NCBI GenBank assembly: GCA_036426205.1
Contig: CM071568.1
Location: forward strand, 115,345,504-115,409,503
DNA length: 64,000 nt
Source of the DNA: Ascaphus truei
Lineage: Eukaryota; Chordata; Amphibia; Anura; Ascaphidae
Direction of reading: 5' to 3'
Below, in pieces: positions 54,660 to 64,000 of this stretch (its first letter is position 1; each line of letters opens with the position of its first letter). Both the position numbers and the translations under genes were made by a program. A model generated the notes under the pieces. It worked only from the letters and a program-made list of their open reading frames with translations, did not search any database and had not been told where the DNA came from.

Positions 54660-55516
54660 TGTAACCCTGGTAAGAATTTGGGCTATATATCTATTCTCCT
54701 ACTGGTGTAAGTCCTGCTAAGGGCAGGCCACCAGTAGTTATCATGGGTTTCCCCCGCTTCAAGCCTTGCCTTGATTGGTGGAGGTAGGCCCCTTGACTCT
54801 GTGTGGAAGGCATGAGACACAGGGGAGGGGCCTGCTGACCTCATGAGGGGTGGGGCTGTCTAAATTTAGTTGCCAGTTCCTGTCTGTGATAGTGAGTTGG
54901 TGTTGGAGTGCCTGACTGGGCAGTCAGGATTCGAGTGATACCTGTGCTAGGAAGAGAAGCTAAGGCCCAGCCTGATTAGAGCTGATAGCACTATAGTGCG
55001 TTGGACCAATGCCCCTCACCCTGCTCAGGGGTTGAGGGGGGGAAAGCTAGCCTCACCTCGAGGTCTGCACCTTGGGGTGGGTGTCGGGAGTATTGGAGCT
55101 CCATACAGCCCATCCTGAAGGGGTACAGCCTGGAGGAGAAGGAGAGGAGGAAGACCCTGTACACTGTATCTGAGTGCTGCTGTGTGCTGCTGCTGGAGAA
55201 AAAAGAGACATTGCTGCTTTTACAAAAGACTTGTGTGTGTGAGACTGAAATCTCTTGCCCTGAGGCAAAGGGCTCTCTGGAAGGATTTCACCCTACATCC
55301 TAAGGGCTTACCAGAGATGGAGGCGCTGCACCGTTGTTGTTAAAGATGAAGGCATATACCCCAGAAGCCTGTCCCTGTCGTCCCCTATACCATCGCGGGA
55401 GACTCAGGCCCTCCTGTTCCTCACAGGTACGCACCACCAAAAGACACATAGCCAGTCCTCACAACACCCTAGGGGTCCAGTCTGCGACCGGGGGGGGGGG
55501 GGGAACATGGGTTACA
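54660..55516 (+). repeat. 5' LTR
   Basis: TGTAACCCTGGTAAG to GGGTTACA. Aligns end to end with 58853-59710. A TATA-like GGGCTATATAT occurs about 20 bp from the left end in both LTRs, and a poly-G run (55491-55503) lies near the right end. Confidence 0.92.
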
Positions 55517-55518
55517 TT

Positions 55519-55536
55519 TGGAGGCGAGCTGCTGAG
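55519..55536 (+). promoter_or_regulatory. Primer-binding site, tRNA-Thr-like
   Basis: TGGAGGCGAGCTGCTGAG, two bases after the LTR; compared with the site at 11394 it carries an extra two bases. Priming by tRNA-Thr is inferred from the TGGAGGC start. Confidence 0.55.
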
Positions 55537-55968
55537 ATCCAGAACAGGACAGGATTTCAGCGAAGCAGAGCTGGAAGAGTAAAGTGCACCTTCCATGCAA
55601 GTGTTATAGAGAGTAAGGCATATATGCATACCAGGGGTAGTCAGGGGAGCGTGGACTCTCGCACAGTACGTCCTGTGTGCCCTAAGAGGGTGTTGTAAGA
55701 TGGGTATCTGGCTATAGCTGTTCTAGTCCCTTGAGGCAGATAGTGTGAGGCAACTGGGGGGGTTAGCCTGTTAACTAGTCCAGGGACCATGGCCCAGGGT
55801 CTGCACTATGTGTGGCCAAAAGTAGGAGACGCCCGTACTTAGGGAGATGCCCGGTACACTAGCCAGCACCCACATAAAACACACCACAGAGTACTTGCAG
55901 GAACCGTCAGCGAGTGCGGTGCACAGAGAAAGAGTTCTGCCTAGCCTGGGGTATGCCACATCATATCA

Positions 55969-57408
55969 GTGGGCAAAGCAATCAGAGAGAGCATGCAGAG
56001 AGCATTCAGTGAGCAGTCTGAGAGCAGTCAGTGTCTAGGAACGAGTGATGCACTAGACATTGAGAATAGTGAAACCATACATTTTGAGGGCTCATCAAAG
56101 TTGGCGGCTGTCATTACATGTGCTCCACGGAGCAAGAAAGAGTTAAAAATGGCGACAGCAGCGCTATCCACGGCCCAGCAGCTAGCAGCCGTCCCAAAAT
56201 GGCGACTCCCGCCAATCCTGGATCGCGCACGTGAAGCATGCAAAGAGACTGTGAGAGAAATGTGGTGGGAGATGTGCAGGGGTTTGGCGCCAAACCCAGA
56301 TCCCCTGCAAAAGGAGTGGAGCGGCGCGAAAGCCGGATGCCCACCCACCTGTGCTGTGACTGGCCGACAGACAAGGCCACGTCACACTGAGAGAGAGGGT
56401 GCCCCCCCTCTTGTTTCCACCAGAGGGAGGGGCCACTGCAAGAGCCAATCGGAGTTGTCCTCCCCAGAGAAGGGAGGGACAGGAAGTGAGAGTGAGGAAC
56501 TTCACTTTAGCCTGGCATTCAAGGAGAGAGGAGATGACAAACTGAACTGTTCCACCCCTGAGCAAACAATGTCAGAATTAAATATGACCACCTTCCAGTT
56601 CCCAGGAGGCTTCCTGGTGGTGAAGCTCGACGGCCAAGAGTAACTCCGGTGCCTGTGCAAACACTGCAGGACACCCGGACCGGCCCCAAGCACGAAAGCA
56701 CGATGCCCTCAATGTGGCACGTTCTACCTGTGGCCTACCGAACCATGGCCTATGATCAAGACCCCTTGGGGTGCCTCTCCGGGAACTCTAACGGAGGTGG
56801 CGGAGGCGGCAGACAAAGCGGCCCTAGTTCCCTGCATCACCGCCGAGGTGGGAACCAAGGCCCAGCCAACTACAGAGCCGAGCGATGTTCCGGCGGAGAA
56901 CAGCGCGACCGCAGTGAAGGTACCGAAGTGGGCCCGTTTCGTACCACTACCCACTGGCGGTGCCGCCAAAGACCCAGGTGACTCCCCAGCGGAGGATCCG
57001 AGCAAGTCGTCTTCGGAGATGGAAGAGGGCGTTTCATCGGTGGCAATGCGCCTACCGGCGAACCACCCCAGCTGTAAGAAAAATGGCGGTCCACTTACCG
57101 GAGAGAGGGAGCAGACGAGTCCAGACACCCACCGACGGCGAGCGCTGGTGCGGCCTGAGGCCCGTAGAAGTCCCACGGCCGTGGTAACTCCCAGTGCGGC
57201 GGAGAAAGGATCCGAGACGGCTCCGGAGGAACCAGAGATCACCAGCCAGCAGCGGAGCGGTAAGGAGACACCACCATCCCCTTACTCCCGCCTGGCGAAG
57301 ACGGAACCTGCAGAGGGCGAGAGAGAAAGGCTTGCGGCCTACCTGCCTGTCCGCGGACCGGATGCTCCACCACCGCCCCTTCCGGTCCTCGACGCACTTC
57401 CGGTGTGA
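55969..57408 (+). pseudogene. Gag-like ORF with paired CxxC ribbon, one in-frame stop
   Basis: The frames 55969-56643 and 56752-57408 are in the same phase, separated only by TAA at 56641-56643; the intervening codons are open. Just after the stop come CLCKHC and, about 16 residues on, CPQCG followed by a Trp-rich WPTEPWPMIKTPWG: a zinc-ribbon-like unit. The N-terminal half (225 codons) is Glu/Lys-rich with predicted helices; before the stop lies FPGGFLVVKLDGQE. The C-terminal part is proline- and acid-rich and aligns with 12860-13237. A nucleic-acid-binding gag-like role is inferred. The stop could be a mutation or a readthrough site. Confidence 0.55.
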
Positions 57409-57495
57409 GATAACGGAGCAGATGGAGATTCCGCAGGCACCAGCGATGACGTCACTTCCGGTTCCAGCTGGCACGGAGGCCCGGCGGCCATATTT

Positions 57496-57780
57496 GTGGC
57501 AAGAGGAGCAGCCATGGCAGCTGCACTGGCCACACTAGAACGCCACGGCGTTCACAGAGGAGCACGAAGCACGCCGGGGAGGGAGAGAAGAAAGATGCCC
57601 ACTGGTCGCGGCATTGCCCGACTGATAGACTCTTTCACGGACATTGCCAATGCCCCAGCCCCTAGCGCCATTGCCCCTGCTACTGCCCCTGCCCCGTCAC
57701 GAGTCATGACACCGGGGCCTAGCGGGGATAAATTAAGCAAAAATCCAAATATTCTAAAGATTGGAGGGATTGAGAATTGA
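57496..57780 (+). pseudogene. N-terminal part of second ORF of the LTR element
   Basis: Ninety-four codons, Ala/Pro-rich (IANAPAPSAIAPATAPAPSR) with an upstream basic segment (TPGRERRKMPTGRGIARLI). It overlaps the next frame by four bases (57777-57780) and appears continuous with it through a frameshift near 57775; the natural overlap could also be a programmed shift. Confidence 0.45.
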
Positions 57781-58544
57781 GTGACGAAGGATCAGATGGG
57801 GAAGTACCATATGCTAATGTGATGCGTGTGTCTAACCCTGTACCATTTTCTCCTATGTCTAGAGGGAGGGCCCGAGGGTCCCAGATTACTGCGGAGGCAG
57901 GGCCTGTAAGTAAAGTGGTCCATAAAATGAACCCCACCATCTACACTGATACAAGAGGTAGACGCAGAGGCTCGCACTCTATTGAGGCAGTCACGTCCGG
58001 TGTGTCTTCACAAACAGAGTCAGAAACAGGTACTTCCAGTGCAGTGTCAGAGTACGAGCACTGTGACAAGTGGTGGGCACCCCTGTTTACTGGGTACCAC
58101 AAGGGTTTGGACTGTACAAGGTTCCTGCTAATCAGGAACAACATAGTTGACCACTGGTGGGCAGTAGGTGCCTTTTCTCCCCAGGAGGTGGCGGATGAGT
58201 TAGAGCACAGATACCAGGAGATAGAGCAGAAGAACATCCTTCCTAAGGGGGCTGCCATATTGTACAATGACATTGCCCCAGCAGAGCCTGAGTTTTGGGT
58301 ACTGCCAAGCAGGGCGGGTAACCGGAAACTTACCAAGTGGAGCCGAGCAGACAGGGCCATAGTTGCCAGGTATAAGCAATCACACAGATATGAGTTCCCC
58401 TACGTGCCCGAGCCAATAATGTACGAGATAGAGGAGCAGAGAGATAGCTGGCTCAGGGAGGCAGTGATGGAGTACTTGCGAATGAGGTTCGGGAAGGCAG
58501 GCTATCACAATGAAGACAAAATAAGTGATGTAGTTCGGGCTTGA
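57777..58544 (+). CDS. Second ORF of the LTR element, capsid-like candidate
   Basis: Two hundred and fifty-five codons with no stop. Residues 1-95 are Ser/Gly/Arg-rich and disordered-looking; residues 96-255 look folded: HCDKWWAPLFTGYHKGLDC, then HWWAVGAFSPQEVADELEHR, AILYNDIAPAEPEFWVLPSR and a helical C-terminus RDSWLREAVMEYLRMRFGK. Length and helical content are compatible with a divergent capsid or another structural protein; I recognise no family. First codon in the open segment is TTG (57777); the real start is probably upstream through the frameshift or at an internal Met. There is no counterpart in the 10.76-kb element. Confidence 0.5.
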   Translation: MSDEGSDGEVPYANVMRVSNPVPFSPMSRGRARGSQITAEAGPVSKVVHKMNPTIYTDTRGRRRGSHSIEAVTSGVSSQTESETGTSSAVSEYEHCDKWWAPLFTGYHKGLDCTRFLLIRNNIVDHWWAVGAFSPQEVADELEHRYQEIEQKNILPKGAAILYNDIAPAEPEFWVLPSRAGNRKLTKWSRADRAIVARYKQSHRYEFPYVPEPIMYEIEEQRDSWLREAVMEYLRMRFGKAGYHNEDKISDVVRA

Positions 58545-58842
58545 AGTGTGGGGAGATGTATATACATGCACAATGTGGTGTATCGGCCGGAGTCTGGGTC
58601 AGTACAGCCATACTATATAACAGTAACAGATCATAATGGGAGGGAGGTACAGAAGCCTGACCCGAGACACTATTATTAGTTGGTTCTCCACGTTGTGAGT
58701 AACCGTGTACTGTTTGTTTTACGCCATCTGGTGGATGGTCTGATGCATAACACTAACATGCAATGTGTTTGTTTCCTAGGTTGTTCACCTGCAGGATGGT
58801 GATGCTAAAGTTAGGTCCAAGTGGAGACCATTGGATTCCACC

Positions 58843-58852
58843 TGAGGGAGAG
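58843..58852 (+). promoter_or_regulatory. Polypurine tract
   Basis: TGAGGGAGAG directly before the 3' LTR (TGTAGCC at 58853). Confidence 0.65.
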
Positions 58853-59710
58853 TGTAGCCATGGTAAGAATTTGGGCTATATATATATCCTGCTACTGGTG
58901 TAAGTCCTGCTAAGGGCAGGCCGCCAGTAGTTATCATGGGTTTCCCCCGCTTCAAGCCTTGCCTTGATTGGTGGAGGTAGACCCCTGACTCTGTGTGGAA
59001 GGCATGAGACACAGGGGAGGGGCCTGCTGACCTCATGAGGGGTGGGGCTGTCTAAATTTAGTTGCCAGTTCCTGTCTGTGACAGTGAGTTGGTGTTGGAG
59101 TGCCTGACTGGACAGTCAGGATTAGAGTGATACCTGTGCTAGGAAGAGAAGCTAAGGCCCAGCCTGATTAGAGCTGATAGCACTATAGTGCGGTGGACCA
59201 ATGCCCCTCACCCTGCTCAGGGGGTGAGGGGGGAAAGCTAGCCTCACCTCGAGGTCTGCACCTTGGGGTGGGTGTTGGGAGTATTGGAGCTCCATACAGC
59301 CCATCCTGAAGGGGTACAGCCTGGAGGAGAAGGAGAAGAGGAAGACCCTGTACACTGTATCTGAGTGCTGCTGTGTGCTGCTGCTGGAGAAAAAAGAGAC
59401 ATTGCTGCTTTTATAAAAGACTTGTGTGTGTGAGACTGAAATCTCTCGCCCTGAGGCAAAGGGCTCTCTGGAAGGATGTCACCCTACATCCTAAGGGCTT
59501 ACCAGAGATGGAGGCGCTGCACCATTGCTGTTAAAGATGAAGGCATATACCCCAGAAGCCTGTCCCTGTTGTCCCCTATACCATCGCGGGAGACTCAGGC
59601 ACTCCTGTTCCTCACAGGTACGCACCACCAAAAGACACGTAGCCAGCCCTCACTACACCCTAGGGGTCCAGTCTGCGACCGGGAGGGGGGGGGGGGGAAC
59701 ATGGGTTACA
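58853..59710 (+). repeat. 3' LTR
   Basis: TGTAGCCATGGTAAG to GGGTTACA, followed by TATG (59711-59714). It differs from the 5' LTR by scattered substitutions and a few indels. Confidence 0.92.
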
Positions 59711-59714
59711 TATG

Positions 59715-61139
59715 TATAACATTTGGATTGTATTCATCCAAGCAGTCATTATAATTTGAATGAGATGTGTTACACACATAATAAAAGATGATGTAATCTG
59801 AAAATAAACATCATTTATGAATCCCCAGTCAAAGCTATGATGCGACCCAATATGAAGAATTGTTGTTAAAAATCACACAATCATGACTTTTGTATGCAAC
59901 CTGTTGAGTCATAAATGTGTTAAATCTCAAGAAGTACTTGGTTTTCCTAGAGAGGTGTGGCAGAAGGTTTGATTAGTGTCAGGGTGGTTGTTTTCTGATC
60001 ACGGCAGTATTGCCCTTTAAATTAACCCCCTCCTAACGTTTGCGTTTAGACTATCAAATTATAAAGATGGATGTCATTCAATTGTTATTAATTTGGGTTC
60101 AATAACGTGTTCTCCTTCGATTCAATTAATGTGAATCAGCTCCATGAACCCCGGGGGCCACACATTATTCATGCCAACACCCTGGGGCCACACAGTTATT
60201 CATGCCAACACCTGGGGACAACCGCCGGTCTGTTATATTAATTGTGTCTTGAAAAAAATGTAAACAATGATTTTATTCATAGGGTAAAGGGGACAATAGA
60301 CAGCACTCTGATAGTGTTAAATTTATGCAATTGCAGGGTGCACGGAACAAAAGGGGACCCTTATTCCCCTGTATAGTACTAACAAATCTACGTAAGTACC
60401 AGCACTCACTGTCTAATAGCTAAATTATGAAAACAGTTGTAATGCAGAATAAACATTTAATAATAAAACAAACCAGAAATAAATCAAATGTGTTTGCAGA
60501 AACCAGTATCACAAATGGGCATGTCACAAAGTGAGGGGTGGGGGGGGGGGGGGGAAAGGAAAAGGGGAAAAAACATGAAACACAAGGAATATACACAAAA
60601 AACGGAGAACGGAAAGTATGCTGTGGGGGCGACGTTTCGAGGGACTACCTCTTCAACTGGCCCATTCCCCCTGATCCAAAAGGTCCCAGAGGTACTTCCC
60701 TAAGCCACCCTTCGCCTATAACTGGTCAAATCAGACACCCCTGAAAATAGATAGCAAACATACAGTGTAGGCTAAATACAGCTAAACAGCTAATAGCAGG
60801 GCAGCAAGAATCCACTAAAGTCAATGCCATTAGTTCAAGTACCACAAGACACTGTGGGCAATGGTACAGTGAAGGCTGAACACAGCTTGCAAGAAAGCAG
60901 CTTGCAAAGAAGCACCAGGAGTCCACAACAGTCAATGAAAGGTAAATGGGAATGGCAAATGAAGACAGTAATCAAACCCTCTGTGGCTCTGCTCCTTGTG
61001 CTCGTGTGGAGTGCTGAGGAGTGAGATAGCAGTCTTAGCTGTTATATGTAGTAGCTCTGGCCGCCACTCCGCAGTGTCCTGTAAATGACGTCACACGATG
61101 GAACTTCTCATCTTGCAGGCTAACATCTGCCAACGTCAT
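59715..61139. other. No gene; two small repeats
   Basis: A direct repeat of about 33 bp (GGGGCCACACA, then TTATTCATGCCAACACC) lies at 60151-60218. At 60625-60660 the minus strand reads TTGAAGA, then CCCTCGAAACGTCG, a PLE-like word with an imperfect hammerhead core. Otherwise nothing recognised. Confidence 0.4.
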
Positions 61140-61435
61140 TTTATTCATGGCTCCATTTCTTTTGGGCCAGCCTTTAGCTGATGCAAAAATCTAGCATGCT
61201 TTTCACTTATCACTGCTTAGTGAATCGCGCTGACTGGCAAAAACCACGCGTTTCCCTTTTTTTTGCCTGATCGGACGTATTTTATTCACTTTTTTTTGTC
61301 GGAAAAAATGCCCTTTATGCCCGATAAAGCACTGTTATCACTGGGAATCGCGCAGCAGGCAGTATCGGTCTTAAAAGCTATTTATCGTACTTAAAAGCAG
61401 TTATCACTGCTTAGTGAATCACCCCCAGAGTCTTT
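61140..61435. repeat. Possible MITE with TTATCACTGCTTAGTGAATC termini
   Basis: TTATCACTGCTTAGTGAATC occurs at about 61208 and again at about 61401 near GCGATT/CACCCCC words. Boundaries and target duplication are unclear, so the class is open (Harbinger-like is possible). Confidence 0.35.
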
Positions 61436-61439
61436 ACTC

Positions 61440-62450
61440 ACTGAGTCACTCCTTGTCCCTTGTAGTGCTTGAATTATGTCCCAAAAATCTTCAGGTTGGT
61501 GAAAGAAAAATGTATCTATTTTGAATTCAGTACTAAAACATTGATTAATTTTAAACTTGCATACAGTAGTTTACATTATTGTAATACTCAAAGCCTTGGA
61601 GCAATCATTTTAGCTGATTCTACAAAACTTTTTTTGCTTAAAAATAAAAGTTTAATTGAACAATAAGCCTGCAGAAATGTCCTTCTGTATAAAGGCAACC
61701 TGATTACAATAACAATAGCATGTGAAAGCAGTTAGTGCATAGCATTTTTTTGTATATGCAACAGACTTTTGATTTAATATTAGCATACAAGGCTATGATT
61801 ATGTTGAAGCATTAAGTGTGCTGCATTGTACATACATCTACCATTCCTTCACTATACCCTTTGTCTACATATTTTTTCTATGTCAGGGCACTAGTGTAAA
61901 TGCAGTCACTTGTCTGAAAAAATAAGTTTGGTTATATCAGAAACATTTACAGTTACTGCTGGGTATGCGTTATACAAATCAAAACTGTATATGTCCAGTT
62001 TATAGACGCTAAGCTAGCAGACCCAGAGAGTTTTAAACATATTTATCTGGACACTGAAATTAAATAATTTTTACCATAGCTGTTACAATGCCCTTATGAA
62101 ATAATGTACTACTTATATATGTGTTTCTGTAACTTTTGGGGTTATATTAGTCTATCATATTACTAAACTATAGATGTGCATAAAACAAGCGCAAGTGGCT
62201 TCAATGTTCAATTAAAGGTGATTCAAGTGAGTAAGTGCCAAAGTAACATATATTCTGAGCAGTGTTGCTCAACACAGACAAGCCATGATTACAGTAAGTA
62301 AACATATGTTGCATTTACAGTAGTTATTTAGGTGAATTTATTTGCACATACATTGATTCCAACTAATGTAATGGAGTTAATCAACACAAGCAATGCACAT
62401 GATGCAGAAGTTGGGAGCTTAGAAAGGGAAAAAACTGGGAAAAATGATGT
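61440..62450. other. No gene seen
   Basis: AT-rich single-copy-looking DNA with short frames only. Confidence 0.45.
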
Positions 62451-62788
62451 ACAGATGCAGCGGCCGTTATTCGAACATATCACGCGTTGTATACCTCGGA
62501 AAACCCATGTCATGGCGCGTCATTACCGTGTGTTGACTCGTTTTTATCGAGGACAGAAAATTGAATTTTAGTGTTCTGGTTTTTAAAAACCTGCAAAATT
62601 GACATAGTACTGTACTGCACACATCACAATTCATTCATTTCTGCCACGGAAACGCGAAGAATTGCGACATAAGAAATCGAAATCCATGAAGTTCAAACAA
62701 AGCAACCGTGTGATGTGGCCGATTGGAGTACAGCAGCATACACAAAAACAGCTCTGTGATATGTTCGAATAATGGCCGCTGCATCTGT
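62451..62788. mobile_element. MITE with ~33-bp terminal inverted repeats
   Basis: The left end, ACAGATGCAGCGGCCGTTAT and onwards to 62483, is the inverse of the right end 62756-62788, with one mismatch (G/A at the ninth base from the inner side of GGCCG/GGCCA). The interior (270 bp) has no coding potential. TGT flanks both ends and may be a 3-bp target duplication. I cannot name the superfamily. Confidence 0.75.
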
Positions 62789-64000
62789 TGTGTAGCTGGG
62801 CTGTCTAATCTATTAGTGGGGAAAGAGGCAGCAGGAGTTGACAACTTTGGGGATCTTAAAGAGAAAATTACATCTCTAAGAGAAATAGAAGTAATTTCAA
62901 TATAAAACTGGTCAAAACTGCCAGGAATGAATGTAATGTGCAATCCCCAAGTGTCATATTTTTGGGGCATTAGCTTTAAAAACAATCTATTGAAATGATA
63001 GCAAAGGCCAATAATATTATATTCTTGTATAAATGCATAGGGAAATGGCCATTTGATCAAGCTGTATACTGTATGTGAACAGGTAGTCAGAGTATAGCTG
63101 CATGACTAACAACCTAAGCTATTTGGGCATTTCAAGGTAATATGTTGCTAAGTATCAACTTTACAGCACTGATAGAAACCAAAATCGACCTGCTTGTAAT
63201 CTTGTCACTAGGATATGTATATATTTTTTCTCATCATGCAGCACCAAATAAAAAATGAGATAGGGTACATATTCAAATGGATAGAAATCTACATATTCTG
63301 GAAGAAAAACATTTTTCATTCAGATAGGACAAACGCAGAATGATCTGCTTCACTTTTGTATAGAAAAACTTTGTGCAATCTTAGTTTTTTCATACACAGC
63401 ATCTCTTCAAAACAGTAATATAAATTGCATAATTTTTGCATTGGCTCTATTCCTTTAAAAAAAAAAAAAATACTTTTCTCAAGAAGATTTTTAAGCACCC
63501 CGAGCAAAATCACAGCAGAAAAAGTAGTAGTTCTGTTTGTTACCTTGAAGGATTCAATGTTCAAAGCCATTTTAGTGATACTTATTGATGGTTTGCAAAA
63601 TCATGTTGCAAACATTCAAACTTTAGAAAAGTTACTTTTCATAGAGGGATTGGTTATTTATGACAATTTCTGTTAGTGATTGTTATTGGTTATTCGAAGG
63701 AATAACCCACAGCAACAGTGTGTTTACTGTGCACTTCCTTCTTGATAAAGGTTTCAGTGCAGGAACAAAATTTCACATTTTCATCAGTCCATGTGTATGC
63801 AGACTACTTTTTGCAGTATAGTATAATGGATGGCAATTGGCGATCAATGACAGCTAATGTTTTGCTTCATAGCTGTTGTCACTGTATATGTGCAGTTTTA
63901 AAATACGCCTCACTTTTTATAGCCATGCAATAGTTGGTTACCGTGAGTTAATCAGTGCAACTTCACTGTTGTAAGTTACTGTAATTCCTGTACTAAAGTA
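62789..64000. other. No gene seen
   Basis: AT-rich DNA to the window end; no recognised repeat or domain. Confidence 0.45.

Larger units (their letters stand above)
54660..59710 (+). mobile_element. Complete non-autonomous LTR retrotransposon (TATG insertion)
   Basis: LTRs at 54660-55516 (857 bp) and 58853-59710 (858 bp) begin TGTA and end GGGTTACA; TATG is duplicated on both sides. Primer site TGGAGGCGAGCTGCTGAG at 55519 and purine tract TGAGGGAGAG before the 3' LTR are the same type as in the element at 10.76 kb, and internal protein sequence is shared (VRPEARRSPTAV). Internal frames: 55969-57408 with one in-frame TAA, and 57496-58544 with one frameshift. No protease, reverse transcriptase or integrase. 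Few LTR differences suggest a fairly young copy. Confidence 0.9.

Noticed and set aside
60625..60660. Hammerhead on the minus strand near CGAAACGTCG
   Set aside because: First core box is TTGAAGA and stems I and II pair poorly; kept only as a PLE-like word.

Overview
The window looks like transposon-dense intergenic DNA from a large vertebrate genome. An amphibian, probably a frog, is the best guess, inferred from the repeat mix: Penelope-like elements (PLEs) with hammerhead-type motifs, an L1/Tx1-type LINE, Harbinger transposases, and Ty3-type LTR elements with tRNA primer sites. I found no convincing host gene, no tRNA or rRNA gene, no CRISPR array and no bacterial or viral operon. Almost every long reading frame is either a transposon gene in some state of decay or a by-product of low-complexity DNA.

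Layout. 1-5.4 kb: a decayed L2/CR1-type reverse transcriptase, a scrap of Ty3 integrase, a 42-bp minisatellite and a 5'-truncated PLE (GIY-YIG end plus a hammerhead-like motif). 5.54-10.37 kb: a complete minus-strand LTR element (two LTRs of about 625 bp, 4-bp target duplication CCGG, tRNA-Leu-like primer site) whose only coding content is a long coiled-coil protein. 10.76-15.50 kb: a second non-autonomous LTR element (target duplication CATA, tRNA-Thr-like primer site) with a small Cys-rich protein and proline/acid-rich frames. 16.3-17.2 kb: a Harbinger transposase pseudogene. 18.6 kb: a textbook-like minimal hammerhead motif. 20.8-22.3 kb: a large fold-back inverted repeat.

27.1-40.8 kb is a nested PLE complex: a minus-strand copy (38.2 down to 27.1 kb) and a plus-strand partial copy (38.2-40.8 kb) joined head to head. 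Comparing these two copies by eye shows three insertions. One is a 4.3-kb, extremely strand-skewed G-rich/C-rich block in the minus copy. The other two are in the plus copy: a roughly 300-bp CpG-dense island and a 330-bp TA-flanked MITE with an intact empty site in the sister copy.

47.4-52.99 kb: an L1/Tx1-type LINE with tandem 5' monomers and an endonuclease/reverse transcriptase ORF (two or three stops, one frameshift), with no ORF1 visible. 53.65-54.43 kb: a solo-LTR fragment of the coiled-coil element family next to a second Harbinger transposase fragment. 54.66-59.71 kb: a third complete LTR element (857/858-bp LTRs, target duplication TATG), a cousin of the one at 10.76 kb and likewise without protease, reverse transcriptase or integrase. 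59.7-64 kb: mostly unique-looking AT-rich DNA with two MITE-like elements.

How the parts work together: the LTR elements carry the cis signals for reverse transcription (LTRs, primer site, polypurine tract) but no enzymes, so they must have used the machinery of autonomous relatives elsewhere. The PLEs and the LINE carry their own reverse transcriptase and endonuclease, now inactivated. All alignments were made by eye; no percentages are claimed.
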